The translations under genes were made by a program, and so were the position numbers. The notes under the pieces were generated by a model. That model searched no databases. It was not told the DNA's origin and was given only the letters and a program-made list of their open reading frames with translations. Positions 46,101-54,689 of a DNA stretch of 64,000 bases are shown here, piece by piece; the first letter of the stretch is position 1, and the number at the start of each line of letters is the position of its first letter. The stretch lies in the NCBI RefSeq assembly GCF_030655415.1, contig NZ_JAURVN010000004.1, positions 248,001-312,000 on the forward strand, given 5' to 3'. The stretch comes from Herminiimonas sp. (GTDB lineage: Bacteria > Pseudomonadota > Gammaproteobacteria > Burkholderiales > Burkholderiaceae).

Positions 46101-46975
46101 TGGGTCTGCGCTTTGTATTTATCGGAAATCGTCGGTTTGTCTTGCAGGAGATGCTTGCTGCTGGCCTTGACATTGCAGCTGCCATTGTCATATCGGGCAC
46201 TCATCTCGAGCGCGATATTAAGAACGGTGAAATAGTAGGGTTACGTGACCATCTGGTAGTGAGCAGCAAAAAGGAATTATTAAACATTCTCCAAAATATT
46301 CAATTCGACGTTTTAGTTTCGAATGGCTGCCCTTATATCCTACCGGTATCGCAAATGCCTGCGGCGCACTACATCAACATCCACCCGTCTTGCCTTCCAG
46401 ATTTGCGCGGCGTCGACCCTGTAATAGGTTCAGTTTTATACGCCAAAGACTCAGGAGCCACCTGCCACATCATGGATGACGGTATCGATACTGGATCGAT
46501 TATTTCCCAAGTCCGAATCCCGTACTCTGCAGATGTCGATGTTTCTTTAATGTATCAACTCAGTTTTTTTGCAGAAAAAAAAGCTTTCAGAGAAGCCTTG
46601 GAATTAAATTTTTCCCCAAAAATCGCACAGAAAAATAAGCCTGATGACATTAGCTATAAACGTGCGCCTGAAGATCGAATTATAAATTTTTGCGAATCAA
46701 ATGAGCTAATCCTCCGTAAGGTGAAGGCATTTAGTAATCGCTCTCAGGGCTGTGAATTTTTAGTAAACGGCAAAAGATATCTCTTCTATCAAGCGACGCT
46801 TATAAAGAATCCTTTTTTGGTTGAATTGATGGCAGAAATTGATGAAGGCATTGTTGCTTTTAGCTATGAAAACAGTATAGTTTTTCGCAAAGATGGGGAC
46901 ATTTTTCGCTTCATGGATATAACCTCATTGGACAACGAGGTATTACCCACCGGCACAAAACTCTTCTCCCTATAA
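46100..46975 (+). CDS. Formyltransferase of the Fmt/ArnA type
   Basis: A 291-residue formyltransferase-fold enzyme. The Asn-His pair is in HYINIHPSCLPDLRG, and the Asp in IMDDGIDTGSIIS, giving the catalytic Asn-His-Asp triad of the N10-formyltetrahydrofolate-dependent family. GSVLYAKDSGATCH matches the fold. Related enzymes formylate 4-amino sugars (WlaRD, QdtF, VioF, ArnA). It shares a base with the SDR stop (TAATG). It is not the tRNA enzyme, as the context is purely sugar synthesis. It may formylate the 4-amino sugar made by the WecE-type enzyme, or an amino-acyl substituent. Confidence 0.85.
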   Translation: MGLRFVFIGNRRFVLQEMLAAGLDIAAAIVISGTHLERDIKNGEIVGLRDHLVVSSKKELLNILQNIQFDVLVSNGCPYILPVSQMPAAHYINIHPSCLPDLRGVDPVIGSVLYAKDSGATCHIMDDGIDTGSIISQVRIPYSADVDVSLMYQLSFFAEKKAFREALELNFSPKIAQKNKPDDISYKRAPEDRIINFCESNELILRKVKAFSNRSQGCEFLVNGKRYLFYQATLIKNPFLVELMAEIDEGIVAFSYENSIVFRKDGDIFRFMDITSLDNEVLPTGTKLFSL

Positions 46976-46976
46976 T

Positions 46977-48527
46977 ATGCAACATTACAATCTCTCCCTG
47001 TACTTTTCTGAGGTAGTAACCCAATACGCAGCGCAGCCTGCCTTACGTTATGCAGAGCATGAATATAGCTATACCCAATTAGCTACTTTGGTCGATAGTT
47101 TGGCACAGTTCTTACTCGACCAAGGTTTGTGTCATGGCGACATAGTGGCTATTGCAAACAACAAACGCCCATTGTCGTACGCATTGATGTTGGCAGCTAT
47201 AAAGCTGGGCATAGCCTATGTCAATCTCGATGTGGAATCTCCATTAGCGCGCAATTCGCGTATTCTCAAAGTGAGCGGAACAGCTTTACTGTTTTATGAT
47301 GATCAAAGATACGCAGAAAAAATTCAAAAACTAGCTGCGGAGAACAATTGCAGAGCGATAGCGTTGGAATTTGAAATGCTCTCGAAAGCATCTGAGAGCG
47401 ATCTGGAAAAACAAAAATCAATCATGACTCGTGTGGATGGAGCATCCATAGCGTATGTCATGTTCACTTCAGGTTCCACGGGAACTCCCAAAGGAGTTGC
47501 CGTCACACACCAAAACGTTTTGCATTTTATCGCATGGGGACAAAAGTACTTTAATGTCGGCGTTCAGGACAATTTTGCGAATCTAAGTCCTATGTATTTC
47601 GACAATTCGGTATTTGATTTTTATGTCGGGCTTTTCTCTGGCGCATCACTCACCCCTATCTATCGCGAACTGATGAGCAGCCCATACGAATTGACTGCTT
47701 ATGTTGAAAAAATGCAATGCAGCATCTGGTTTTCAGTTCCTTCTCTGTTAATTTACCTAATGGCAATGAAGGCCTTTACTCCGGCTGTATTACCTAGCCT
47801 CCGCTATATTGTTTTTGGTGGCGAGGGCTATCCCAAAATAGAATTAAAGAAGCTGTACTCCCTATTCTCTGCACAATCAAAAGTGACAAATGTTTATGGC
47901 CCAACCGAATGCACCTGCATATGTAGTGCTTACAATTTAAGCGAAAAAGATTTCAAAGAAATTGATGGTTTACCCCCTCTAGGGAAATTGAACCCTAACT
48001 TTGACTACCGTATTCTCAACGAAGAAGAAAAGGACTCTGACGTAGGCGAACTTTGCTTGATTGGCCCAAATGTCGCGTCAGGTTACTTTAATGATCTGGA
48101 ACGTAGTGCCGCATCCTTCCTGACATTGCATGAACCAGATCGTTTTATGAAACGCATGTACAAAACTGGAGATCTCGTGCGTGAGATCGACGGAGAATTG
48201 TATTTTATCGGTCGTAAAGACAATCAAATAAAGCATATGGGTTATCGGATTGAGTTGGAAGAAATTGAGCATGCTTTGGTCAAGCTCTCGCACATAAGTC
48301 AAGCTGCCGTTATCTATCAAAGAACGAATACAGCTTATGGCAAACTCATCGGTTTCGTCGCTAGCACTATGGTTCTTGATGAAAAATCTTTGCTTACTGA
48401 TTTAGCGAAGCTCCTTCCCGAGTACATGCTCCCAAGTCAAATTCTGATTTTGCAGGAGCTACCAAAAAATCCAAACGGAAAAGTAGATAGACAACAGCTC
48501 TTGGCTCATACACAGAAGCAAGCATGA
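46977..48527 (+). CDS. Amino-acid adenylation enzyme (NRPS A-domain, DltA-like)
   Basis: A 516-residue stand-alone adenylation domain. Core motifs in order: YVMFTSGSTGTPKGVAVTH (A3), MYFDNSVFDFYVGLFSGASL (A4, with the Asp that binds the alpha-amino group in amino-acid-activating enzymes), TNVYGPTECTCICS (A5), MYKTGDLV (A7), KDNQIKHMGYRIELEEIEHA (A8) and NPNGKVDRQQLL (A10 lysine). It would charge an amino acid onto the ACP at 45131-45370, as DltA does with DltC. It starts two bases after the formyltransferase stop. Amino-acid specificity is not predicted. Confidence 0.9.
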   Translation: MQHYNLSLYFSEVVTQYAAQPALRYAEHEYSYTQLATLVDSLAQFLLDQGLCHGDIVAIANNKRPLSYALMLAAIKLGIAYVNLDVESPLARNSRILKVSGTALLFYDDQRYAEKIQKLAAENNCRAIALEFEMLSKASESDLEKQKSIMTRVDGASIAYVMFTSGSTGTPKGVAVTHQNVLHFIAWGQKYFNVGVQDNFANLSPMYFDNSVFDFYVGLFSGASLTPIYRELMSSPYELTAYVEKMQCSIWFSVPSLLIYLMAMKAFTPAVLPSLRYIVFGGEGYPKIELKKLYSLFSAQSKVTNVYGPTECTCICSAYNLSEKDFKEIDGLPPLGKLNPNFDYRILNEEEKDSDVGELCLIGPNVASGYFNDLERSAASFLTLHEPDRFMKRMYKTGDLVREIDGELYFIGRKDNQIKHMGYRIELEEIEHALVKLSHISQAAVIYQRTNTAYGKLIGFVASTMVLDEKSLLTDLAKLLPEYMLPSQILILQELPKNPNGKVDRQQLLAHTQKQA

Positions 48528-48946
48528 AACCGTGGCTGCCGACTAATGCTGGATTGCGCCAGTTAATTCGTTATGCCGTAATAGGGTTGCTTAACAATCT
48601 CTTGGGGTATCTTGTTTATCTATTGATCACTTGGACAGGCGTTGATCCGAAAATCACTATTTCCATTCTTTATCCTATTGGGATCGCAATAGGATTTTGG
48701 GGGCATTCAAAGTACTCTTTTTCTTATGACGGAAGTGGAAAAAGTTCATTACTTAGATACTTGTTAGTGTACATATTCGGTTACCTCATCAACTTCATGA
48801 TGTTGTTTATCCTTTCGGATAAACTTGGTTTCCCTCATCAAGCAGTACAAGCATTAGCTATTTTTGCTGTCGCTGCAATACTATTCGTCCTACTCAAACT
48901 TTTTGTTTTTCCACCGACAAAAAACAATAAGGCTTCCAGTCCATGA
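48524..48946 (+). CDS. gtrA: GtrA-family membrane protein
   Basis: A 140-residue protein with four predicted membrane helices (about 15-40, 42-60, 75-98, 103-128). IRYAVIGLLNNLLGYLVYLL and FWGHSKYSFSYDG are GtrA family blocks. GtrA-family proteins are thought to flip polyprenyl-phosphate-linked sugars to the periplasm. With the GtrB/ArnC-like transferase and the GT-C protein of this operon it completes a Gtr-type system. It overlaps both neighbours by ATGA. Confidence 0.9.
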   Translation: MKPWLPTNAGLRQLIRYAVIGLLNNLLGYLVYLLITWTGVDPKITISILYPIGIAIGFWGHSKYSFSYDGSGKSSLLRYLLVYIFGYLINFMMLFILSDKLGFPHQAVQALAIFAVAAILFVLLKLFVFPPTKNNKASSP

Positions 48947-49809
48947 TTATTTGCCCAGCCTGCAGCGAAATAAATAAAGATCTGCATAATGCTTGTAAAA
49001 ACTGTAATTTCCTGCCCGCAGAAATCGATGGATTTATTTCTTGGGCACCAGAACTAGCCAAGACAGGTAGTGGCTTCAAATCACATCATTTTGGCGAGTT
49101 GGCAAAAGCAGAGGAAAACTATTTTTGGTTTCGCTCCAGAAATAAAGTGATTCAGTGGGCGTTAAAAAAATATTTTCCTCAATCCCAGTCCTTGCTTGAA
49201 GTAGGTTGCGGAACAGGATTTGTGTTATCTGGATTGGCGAAGGCTTTTCCACAAATAAGACTAACGGGAAGTGAAATATTTACTGCTGGATTAAAGTTCG
49301 CCGGTCAGCGACTGCCAAACGCTGAATTGGTCCAAGCCGACGCGAGGCATCTCCCCTATTTTGAAGAATTCGATGTCGTTGCAGCTTTTGACGTCATTGA
49401 ACATATTAAAGAAGATATGCAGGCTATTGCCTGCATACATAAAGCTATCAAGCCTGGTGGAGGATGTCTTATTACAGTGCCACAACATCAATGGTTATGG
49501 AGCCATGTGGATGTAGAAGCCTGTCACGAACGAAGATATAGCTCAGTAGAAATACATGAAAAAATCAAGAAAGCTGGTTTCGAAGTTTTGTTTAGTACCT
49601 CTTTCGTTACATTTCTTTTGCCTTTGATGTTTCTTAGCCGAATTAAATCTAAGAAATACGATAACAAAGTAAATGGAAATGGTCTCCAAATCAACCCTAT
49701 GATAAATCGCATTCTGGAATCCGTACTCGATGCTGAACGTTATTTAATCAAATGCGGAATCCGATTTCCTATCGGTGGTTCACGTTTAATCATTGCTCGA
49801 AAATTATAA
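48943..49809 (+). CDS. SAM-dependent methyltransferase with N-terminal zinc ribbon
   Basis: A 288-residue class I methyltransferase. Cys4, Cys7, Cys18 and Cys21 (CPAC and CKNC) form an N-terminal zinc ribbon; the SAM domain has LLEVGCGTGFVLSGLAKAF, VAAFDVIEHIKEDMQAI and AIKPGGGCLITVPQ, typical of UbiE/Coq5-like or sugar methyltransferases. Overlap with gtrA by ATGA. It could methylate the lipid-linked or nucleotide-linked sugar of this operon; the acceptor is unknown. Confidence 0.84.
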   Translation: MIICPACSEINKDLHNACKNCNFLPAEIDGFISWAPELAKTGSGFKSHHFGELAKAEENYFWFRSRNKVIQWALKKYFPQSQSLLEVGCGTGFVLSGLAKAFPQIRLTGSEIFTAGLKFAGQRLPNAELVQADARHLPYFEEFDVVAAFDVIEHIKEDMQAIACIHKAIKPGGGCLITVPQHQWLWSHVDVEACHERRYSSVEIHEKIKKAGFEVLFSTSFVTFLLPLMFLSRIKSKKYDNKVNGNGLQINPMINRILESVLDAERYLIKCGIRFPIGGSRLIIARKL

Positions 49810-49887
49810 TCACTGTGTAGTCAGAATCTATTTTGTGGCGTCTTGAAGAGCTTGTTCGATGCCGACTATAAAAATAAAGTTAAAGCC

Positions 49888-51030
49888 ATGGATCATAATC
49901 AGAACATCCCTTTCAATAAGCCTTATATGACAGGCAAAGAGATTTCTTACATCAAGAATGCTAAATCCAACAACATGCTTGCTGGGGACGGACCCTTTAC
50001 CAAACTTTGTCATGAATGGTTAGAGATCAACACCGGTTGTAGTAAGGCGCTTTTAACACATTCATGCACGGCTGCATTAGAAATGGCAGCGCTATTGCTA
50101 GATATCGAGCCTGGTGACGAAATTATTATGCCTTCGTACACATTCGTTTCCACAGCTAACGCATTTGTTCTACGTGGTGGCGTACCGGTATTTATAGATA
50201 TTCGCGAAGACACGCTTAATATAGATGAACGTCTGATAGAAAGTGCCATCACAAGCCGTACCAAAGCGATCGTACCGGTCCACTACGCCGGGGTTGCATG
50301 CGAGATGGATACAATCATGCAAATCGCGAACCAGCATGGGCTTCAAGTGGTTGAGGATGCGGCGCAAGGAGTTATGGCTAGCTACAAAGGACGAGCACTT
50401 GGAAGCATTGGGCATATTGGCGCATTCAGCTTTCACGAAACTAAAAACATAATCTCAGGTGAAGGTGGGGCTTTGATCGTAAACGACCCCACTCTAGCTA
50501 CCCGGGCAGAGATCATTCGAGAAAAAGGTACCGACCGCAGTCGTTTTTTTCGCGGAGAAGTAGATAAATACACTTGGCAAGAGGTTGGATCGTCATTTTT
50601 ACCAGGAGAGCTGACTGCTGCATTTCTCTGGGCTCAACTTGAAGCAGCAAACACTATTACAAATAGTCGACTCGCAATTTGGGATCGCTACTATGCTGCG
50701 TTAAAACCGCTAGAAGAACGAGGCTTGCTTCGATGTCCAATTATTCCAGGCACATGCACGCACAATGCTCATATGTTTTATATATTGCTAGCGTCTGATA
50801 TTGATCGGCAACAGGTCTTATCAGAACTAAAGCTTAATGGTATAAATTCTGTTTTTCACTATGTTCCCTTGCATTCCTCACCTGCGGGAAAGCGTTATGG
50901 CCGCATTCATGGAACGATGAATGTCACTAATGAACAATCAGAACGTCTGATTCGTTTGCCGCTATGGGTTGGGCTAGAGTCTGAACAACAAGAGCGAATC
51001 GTAAGTCTGCTAAAACGTATCCTTACTTAG
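49888..51030 (+). CDS. Sugar 4-aminotransferase (WecE/RffA type)
   Basis: A 380-residue PLP aminotransferase that should form dTDP-4-amino-4,6-dideoxy-galactose from the RmlB product. NIPFNKPYMTGKEISYIKN opens the fold, LLTHSCTAALEMAALLLDI and VVEDAAQGVMASYKGRALG are cofactor-site blocks, and the PLP lysine is in FSFHETKNIISGEGGAL. The length matches WecE (about 376). The start is ATG 49888; a TTG at 49843 would add 15 residues before the conserved block. It is last in the operon and converges with phoR across 26 bases without a clear terminator. Confidence 0.88.
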   Translation: MDHNQNIPFNKPYMTGKEISYIKNAKSNNMLAGDGPFTKLCHEWLEINTGCSKALLTHSCTAALEMAALLLDIEPGDEIIMPSYTFVSTANAFVLRGGVPVFIDIREDTLNIDERLIESAITSRTKAIVPVHYAGVACEMDTIMQIANQHGLQVVEDAAQGVMASYKGRALGSIGHIGAFSFHETKNIISGEGGALIVNDPTLATRAEIIREKGTDRSRFFRGEVDKYTWQEVGSSFLPGELTAAFLWAQLEAANTITNSRLAIWDRYYAALKPLEERGLLRCPIIPGTCTHNAHMFYILLASDIDRQQVLSELKLNGINSVFHYVPLHSSPAGKRYGRIHGTMNVTNEQSERLIRLPLWVGLESEQQERIVSLLKRILT

Positions 51031-51056
51031 CATAACTATTTTCTCATACTATAATT

Positions 51057-52355
51057 TCACATCGAAATGGCTGTCTTTGGGGTAGCAAATCGCACAATAA
51101 ACGTACTCCCCATCTCCGGCTGCGAATCAATAGCCAGCACCGCGCCATGCCGCAGCAGCACATGCTTGACGATCGCCAGGCCTAAACCGGTGCCCTGGGT
51201 TTCGCGGGAGCGGCTCTTGTCTACGCGATAGAAACGTTCAGTCAGACGAATAATATGTTCAGCGCGAATGCCTATGCCGCTGTCTTTCACTGAAAATTGC
51301 GGGCCGGCTTCGGTGTTTTTCCATTTAATGTCGATGCGGCCACCTTCTGGCGTATAGCGCACCGCATTGGAGACCAGATTGCTAAAGGCGCTGCGTAATT
51401 CATCAGTACTGCCTTCGATGTCCGGGCCATCTATCGTCAGGGAAATTTCATGTCGGCCGCCGGATAAGGCCTCAGCTTCCTGCTTGATCTGATCAAGCAG
51501 ATTATGAATATTGACGTGCTCCGGCCGTACTGGGTAGTCGATTGATTCCAGTCTGGTCAGCGTCAACATATCTTCGACAAGATTCTGCATACGCTGGCCC
51601 TGCTCTATCATCAGCTTCAAGTGCGACATGCGGATGGTCTGGTCCAGCTCTGGCTGGGTCTGGGCGATTTCCAGGAAGCCGTTGATGACGGTCAGAGGCG
51701 TGCGCAGTTCGTGCGAGGCGTTGGCGATAAAGTCTCTGCGCATCATTTCGATACGATCGGTTTCGGTCGCGTCATGCGTGACTAGAATCTGGCGGCGATT
51801 TTCAAATGGGATGATCTGGACTATCAGCTTGCGATCTTTCAGGCTGAGCGTCAGCGGCTGTTCGTAGCGACCTAGGATGATGTAGTCGATGAAGTCAGGA
51901 CTGCGGATCAAGTTGGTGACGCGCATACCTTTGTCGCGGCCGTTGTTCAGGCCGAGATGGCGTTCAGCTGCGGGATTGCACCATTCAAGGAAGAGTACGT
52001 CGTCCATGATGACGACACCATCCGGCAGCAAGCTCATCGCCTGGCGGAAGCGCGCCAGCCATTCAGTCAGTTCGGTACGGTTACGTTCGTCATCGCGACG
52101 CAGGCGATACAGGCGCGAGAAAATATCAGTCCATGCACCCCAGCCATCGGGCAATTTTTCGCTATCGGGGTGATCAAGCCAAGCGCTTAACAAATAGAGG
52201 TATTGAAGCTGAATGACTATCAGGATAAGGACGCAAACAAGTCCGGCGGATAGTCCGACGACAGGACCGAAAAAATACCAGAGTATGCCGGTGGCAATCA
52301 GGATAAAAGACAGCCGCAGTGTTGCGGGTATCCAGAACAGCAACTGAGGATTCAT
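51057..52355 (-). CDS. phoR: Phosphate regulon sensor histidine kinase
   Basis: A 432-residue membrane sensor kinase. Two hydrophobic segments at residues about 10-31 and 33-60 are followed by a PAS domain (about 100-200) and the histidine kinase core: phosphorylated His215 in ANASHELRTPLTVI, N box NLVSNAVRYTPEGG, G1 VKDSGIGI and G2 GTGLGLAIVKHV. It senses phosphate through PstSCAB-PhoU and phosphorylates PhoB. Lack of a periplasmic loop is typical for PhoR. It lies 17 bases after phoB and ends close to the convergent polysaccharide operon. Confidence 0.95.
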   Translation of the reverse strand: MNPQLLFWIPATLRLSFILIATGILWYFFGPVVGLSAGLVCVLILIVIQLQYLYLLSAWLDHPDSEKLPDGWGAWTDIFSRLYRLRRDDERNRTELTEWLARFRQAMSLLPDGVVIMDDVLFLEWCNPAAERHLGLNNGRDKGMRVTNLIRSPDFIDYIILGRYEQPLTLSLKDRKLIVQIIPFENRRQILVTHDATETDRIEMMRRDFIANASHELRTPLTVINGFLEIAQTQPELDQTIRMSHLKLMIEQGQRMQNLVEDMLTLTRLESIDYPVRPEHVNIHNLLDQIKQEAEALSGGRHEISLTIDGPDIEGSTDELRSAFSNLVSNAVRYTPEGGRIDIKWKNTEAGPQFSVKDSGIGIRAEHIIRLTERFYRVDKSRSRETQGTGLGLAIVKHVLLRHGAVLAIDSQPEMGSTFIVRFATPKTAISM

Positions 52356-52372
52356 AGACGGCTGGCTTTGAC

Positions 52373-53062
52373 TTATTTTTCTGAGAGCATATAGCCTACA
52401 CTACGCACCGTTTTGATCAAGTTTTCTGCATCTTTCAATGCCTTGCGCAAGCGCAAAACGTGGACATCGACTGTGCGTTCTTCGATCACGACGTGATCGC
52501 CCCACACTTTATCCAGCAACTGGCTGCGGGAAAATACGCGATCAGGATGTGCGAGGAAAAACTTCAGCAACTTGAATTCGGCATGGCCGATCTCGATTTT
52601 TTCATCGTTCATGCTGACGCTGCAGCTGACCGGATCGAGACTGATTTTTCCGGCGGTCATCAAGGTTTGCGAATGTTCTGGGGTCTTGCGACGTAACAAT
52701 GCGTTGATACGCGCTGTCAGTTCACGTGGAGAAAACGGTTTGGTGACGTAGTCATCAGCGCCATTATCCAGACCAGCAATTTTGTCCTCTTCCATGCTTT
52801 TTGCAGTCAGCATGATGATAGGCAGTTCATTGAACTGTCGGTCAGAACGGATGCGTGACAGCAAACGCAAGCCGCTTTGATCGGGCAACATCCAGTCCAG
52901 CAAAATCAACTGCGGCAAGCGTTGCTGGATAAAATCCCAAGCTTCGCCTGCCGTTTGTACCGCAGCGACATTCCAACCTGCGCCCTTTAATGTGAACGTC
53001 ACCAATTCAATAATCGGTGGTTCATCTTCAACTATCAGTATCGTAGGTTTTTCAGCAGCCAT
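52373..53062 (-). CDS. phoB: Phosphate regulon response regulator
   Basis: A 229-residue OmpR-type response regulator. Receiver residues: acidic pair in IVEDEPP, phospho-acceptor Asp56 in ILLDWMLPDQSG, Thr/Lys in MLTAKS. The C-terminal winged helix (about 130-229) has LKFFLAHPDRVFSRSQLLDK and VDVHVLRLRKAL. It should bind the PHO boxes before pstS and ppk, and perhaps the array at 63290-63318. It follows phoU by five bases. Confidence 0.96.
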   Translation of the reverse strand: MAAEKPTILIVEDEPPIIELVTFTLKGAGWNVAAVQTAGEAWDFIQQRLPQLILLDWMLPDQSGLRLLSRIRSDRQFNELPIIMLTAKSMEEDKIAGLDNGADDYVTKPFSPRELTARINALLRRKTPEHSQTLMTAGKISLDPVSCSVSMNDEKIEIGHAEFKLLKFFLAHPDRVFSRSQLLDKVWGDHVVIEERTVDVHVLRLRKALKDAENLIKTVRSVGYMLSEK

Positions 53063-53066
53063 AGTT

Positions 53067-53777
53067 TTAGTTAGTGGTACGGTCTTCCAGTTGCGTTGCT
53101 GCGTAGTCGGTGTGGCGAATATCTTTGCCTTCGACGATGTAAATCACGTATTCAGCAATGTTCTTTGCATGGTCACCGATGCGTTCGATTGCCTTGGCAA
53201 CCCACAAGGTATCCAGCGCTCCGGAAATTGTACGCGGATCTTCCATCATGAAGGTGATCAGCGTACGCATGATCGAGCGAAATTCGTGATCGACCAATTC
53301 ATCCTGTGCAATCAAACGAATCGCTTGTTTGCCGTCGAGACGGGCAAATGCGTCCAGCGCATCGTGCAGCATATTGCTGGCACTAACCGACATCACACGA
53401 ATCGTTTCGTAATGATTGATCGTGGTGACGCCGCGCTCAGTGATATTTTTCGCAGCGCGTGCAATCTTGGTCGCTTCGTCACCGATACGTTCCAGATCAG
53501 TAATCACCTTGATGGTTGCCATCACGGTACGCAAATCGTTTGCGGTAGGTTGACGTTTGACGATCAAGTGGCTGCAAGCGTCATCGAGTGACACTTCCAG
53601 ATTATTGACGTTTTCATCTGCCTTGATGACTTGTTCGGCTTGCGGCACGTTGCCGGTTCTGAAGCATGAAATCGCATCTTGAAACTGGCTTTCTACAAGA
53701 CCGCCCATAGCCAATACTTTGGAACGGATGGTTTCCAGATCCGTGTCGTATTGCTTGGAAGAGTGTTCGCCTGGCAT
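53067..53777 (-). CDS. phoU: Phosphate transport regulator PhoU
   Basis: A 236-residue all-helical protein with two PhoU repeats (about 15-110 and 115-215), including the metal-binding EQVIKADENVNNLE and DLERIGDEATKIA. It links the Pst transporter to PhoR and limits phosphate uptake. ATG preceded by TTAGGAGAAACC. A 107-base gap separates it from pstB. Confidence 0.95.
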   Translation of the reverse strand: MPGEHSSKQYDTDLETIRSKVLAMGGLVESQFQDAISCFRTGNVPQAEQVIKADENVNNLEVSLDDACSHLIVKRQPTANDLRTVMATIKVITDLERIGDEATKIARAAKNITERGVTTINHYETIRVMSVSASNMLHDALDAFARLDGKQAIRLIAQDELVDHEFRSIMRTLITFMMEDPRTISGALDTLWVAKAIERIGDHAKNIAEYVIYIVEGKDIRHTDYAATQLEDRTTN

Positions 53778-53884
53778 CAGGTTTCTCCTAATTGGAATTT
53801 ACTGCATTCTATTAAATGGTCGCGTGTAGCGCTTGAAATCAAATGCATACACACAGCTGTTTTTTCTTTTAATTCTTTTGCGAA

Positions 53885-54670
53885 TCAGCCGAAGCGACCG
53901 GTGATGTAATCCTGTGTATCTTTTTTATTTGGGTTCATGAAGATCTGATCGGTTTCACCGAATTCAACCAACTCACCCAGATACATATAAGCGGTGTAAT
54001 CCGAACAACGCGCCGCTTGTTGCATATTATGCGTAACGATTGCGATGGTGTAATCACCCTTCAATTCGCTGATCAATTCCTCGATCTTTGCAGTCGAAAT
54101 TGGATCCAGCGCAGAAGTCGGTTCATCCAGCAACAAGACGTCAGGTTTGACCGCGACACCGCGTGCGATACACAAACGTTGTTGCTGACCACCGGACAAA
54201 CTCAAACCACTTTTGTGAAGCTTGTCTTTGACCTCGGTCCACAGCGCGGCTTTATTCAAAGCCCATTCGACGCGCTCATCCATTTCGCCCTTAGGCAGGT
54301 TCTCGTACAAACGCACACCGAAAGCGATGTTGTCGTAAACCGACATCGGGAATGGCGTTGGCTTCTGGAATACCATGCCGACCTTGGCGCGCAACATGTT
54401 GACGTCCTGACCCGGCTCAAGAATGTTTTTGCCGTGGTACATGATCTCGCCTTCCGCACGTTGACCCGGGTACAAGTCATACATGCGATTGAAGGTGCGC
54501 AGCAACGTTGATTTACCGCAACCGGACGGACCGATGAAGGCAGTTACTTTTTTATCTTCAATGCTCAAATTGATATTTTTCAGGCCTTGAAAAGCACCGT
54601 AATAAAAATTGAGGTTTCTGATATCCAGCGTTTTCTTGCCGGAGGTATTCAAAGACGTTTGAGTAGTCAT
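53885..54670 (-). CDS. pstB: Phosphate ABC transporter ATPase
   Basis: A 261-residue ATPase of the PstSCAB importer. Walker A is [12 protein letters not shown], the signature [13 protein letters not shown], Walker [14 protein letters not shown] and the switch His in VTHNMQQAA. The start is taken at ATG 54670, after the pstA stop at 54690; an in-frame ATG at 54730 lies inside pstA and would add 20 odd residues. Confidence 0.95.
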   Translation of the reverse strand: MTTQTSLNTSGKKTLDIRNLNFYYGAFQGLKNINLSIEDKKVTAFIGPSGCGKSTLLRTFNRMYDLYPGQRAEGEIMYHGKNILEPGQDVNMLRAKVGMVFQKPTPFPMSVYDNIAFGVRLYENLPKGEMDERVEWALNKAALWTEVKDKLHKSGLSLSGGQQQRLCIARGVAVKPDVLLLDEPTSALDPISTAKIEELISELKGDYTIAIVTHNMQQAARCSDYTAYMYLGELVEFGETDQIFMNPNKKDTQDYITGRFG

Positions 54671-54689
54671 AGCGTTCGCTTTGGAAAAA

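Noticed and set aside
46100..46975. Methionyl-tRNA formyltransferase (fmt)
   Set aside because: No def, sun or other translation genes are adjacent, and the gene is translationally coupled within a sugar operon; a sugar formyltransferase fits better.
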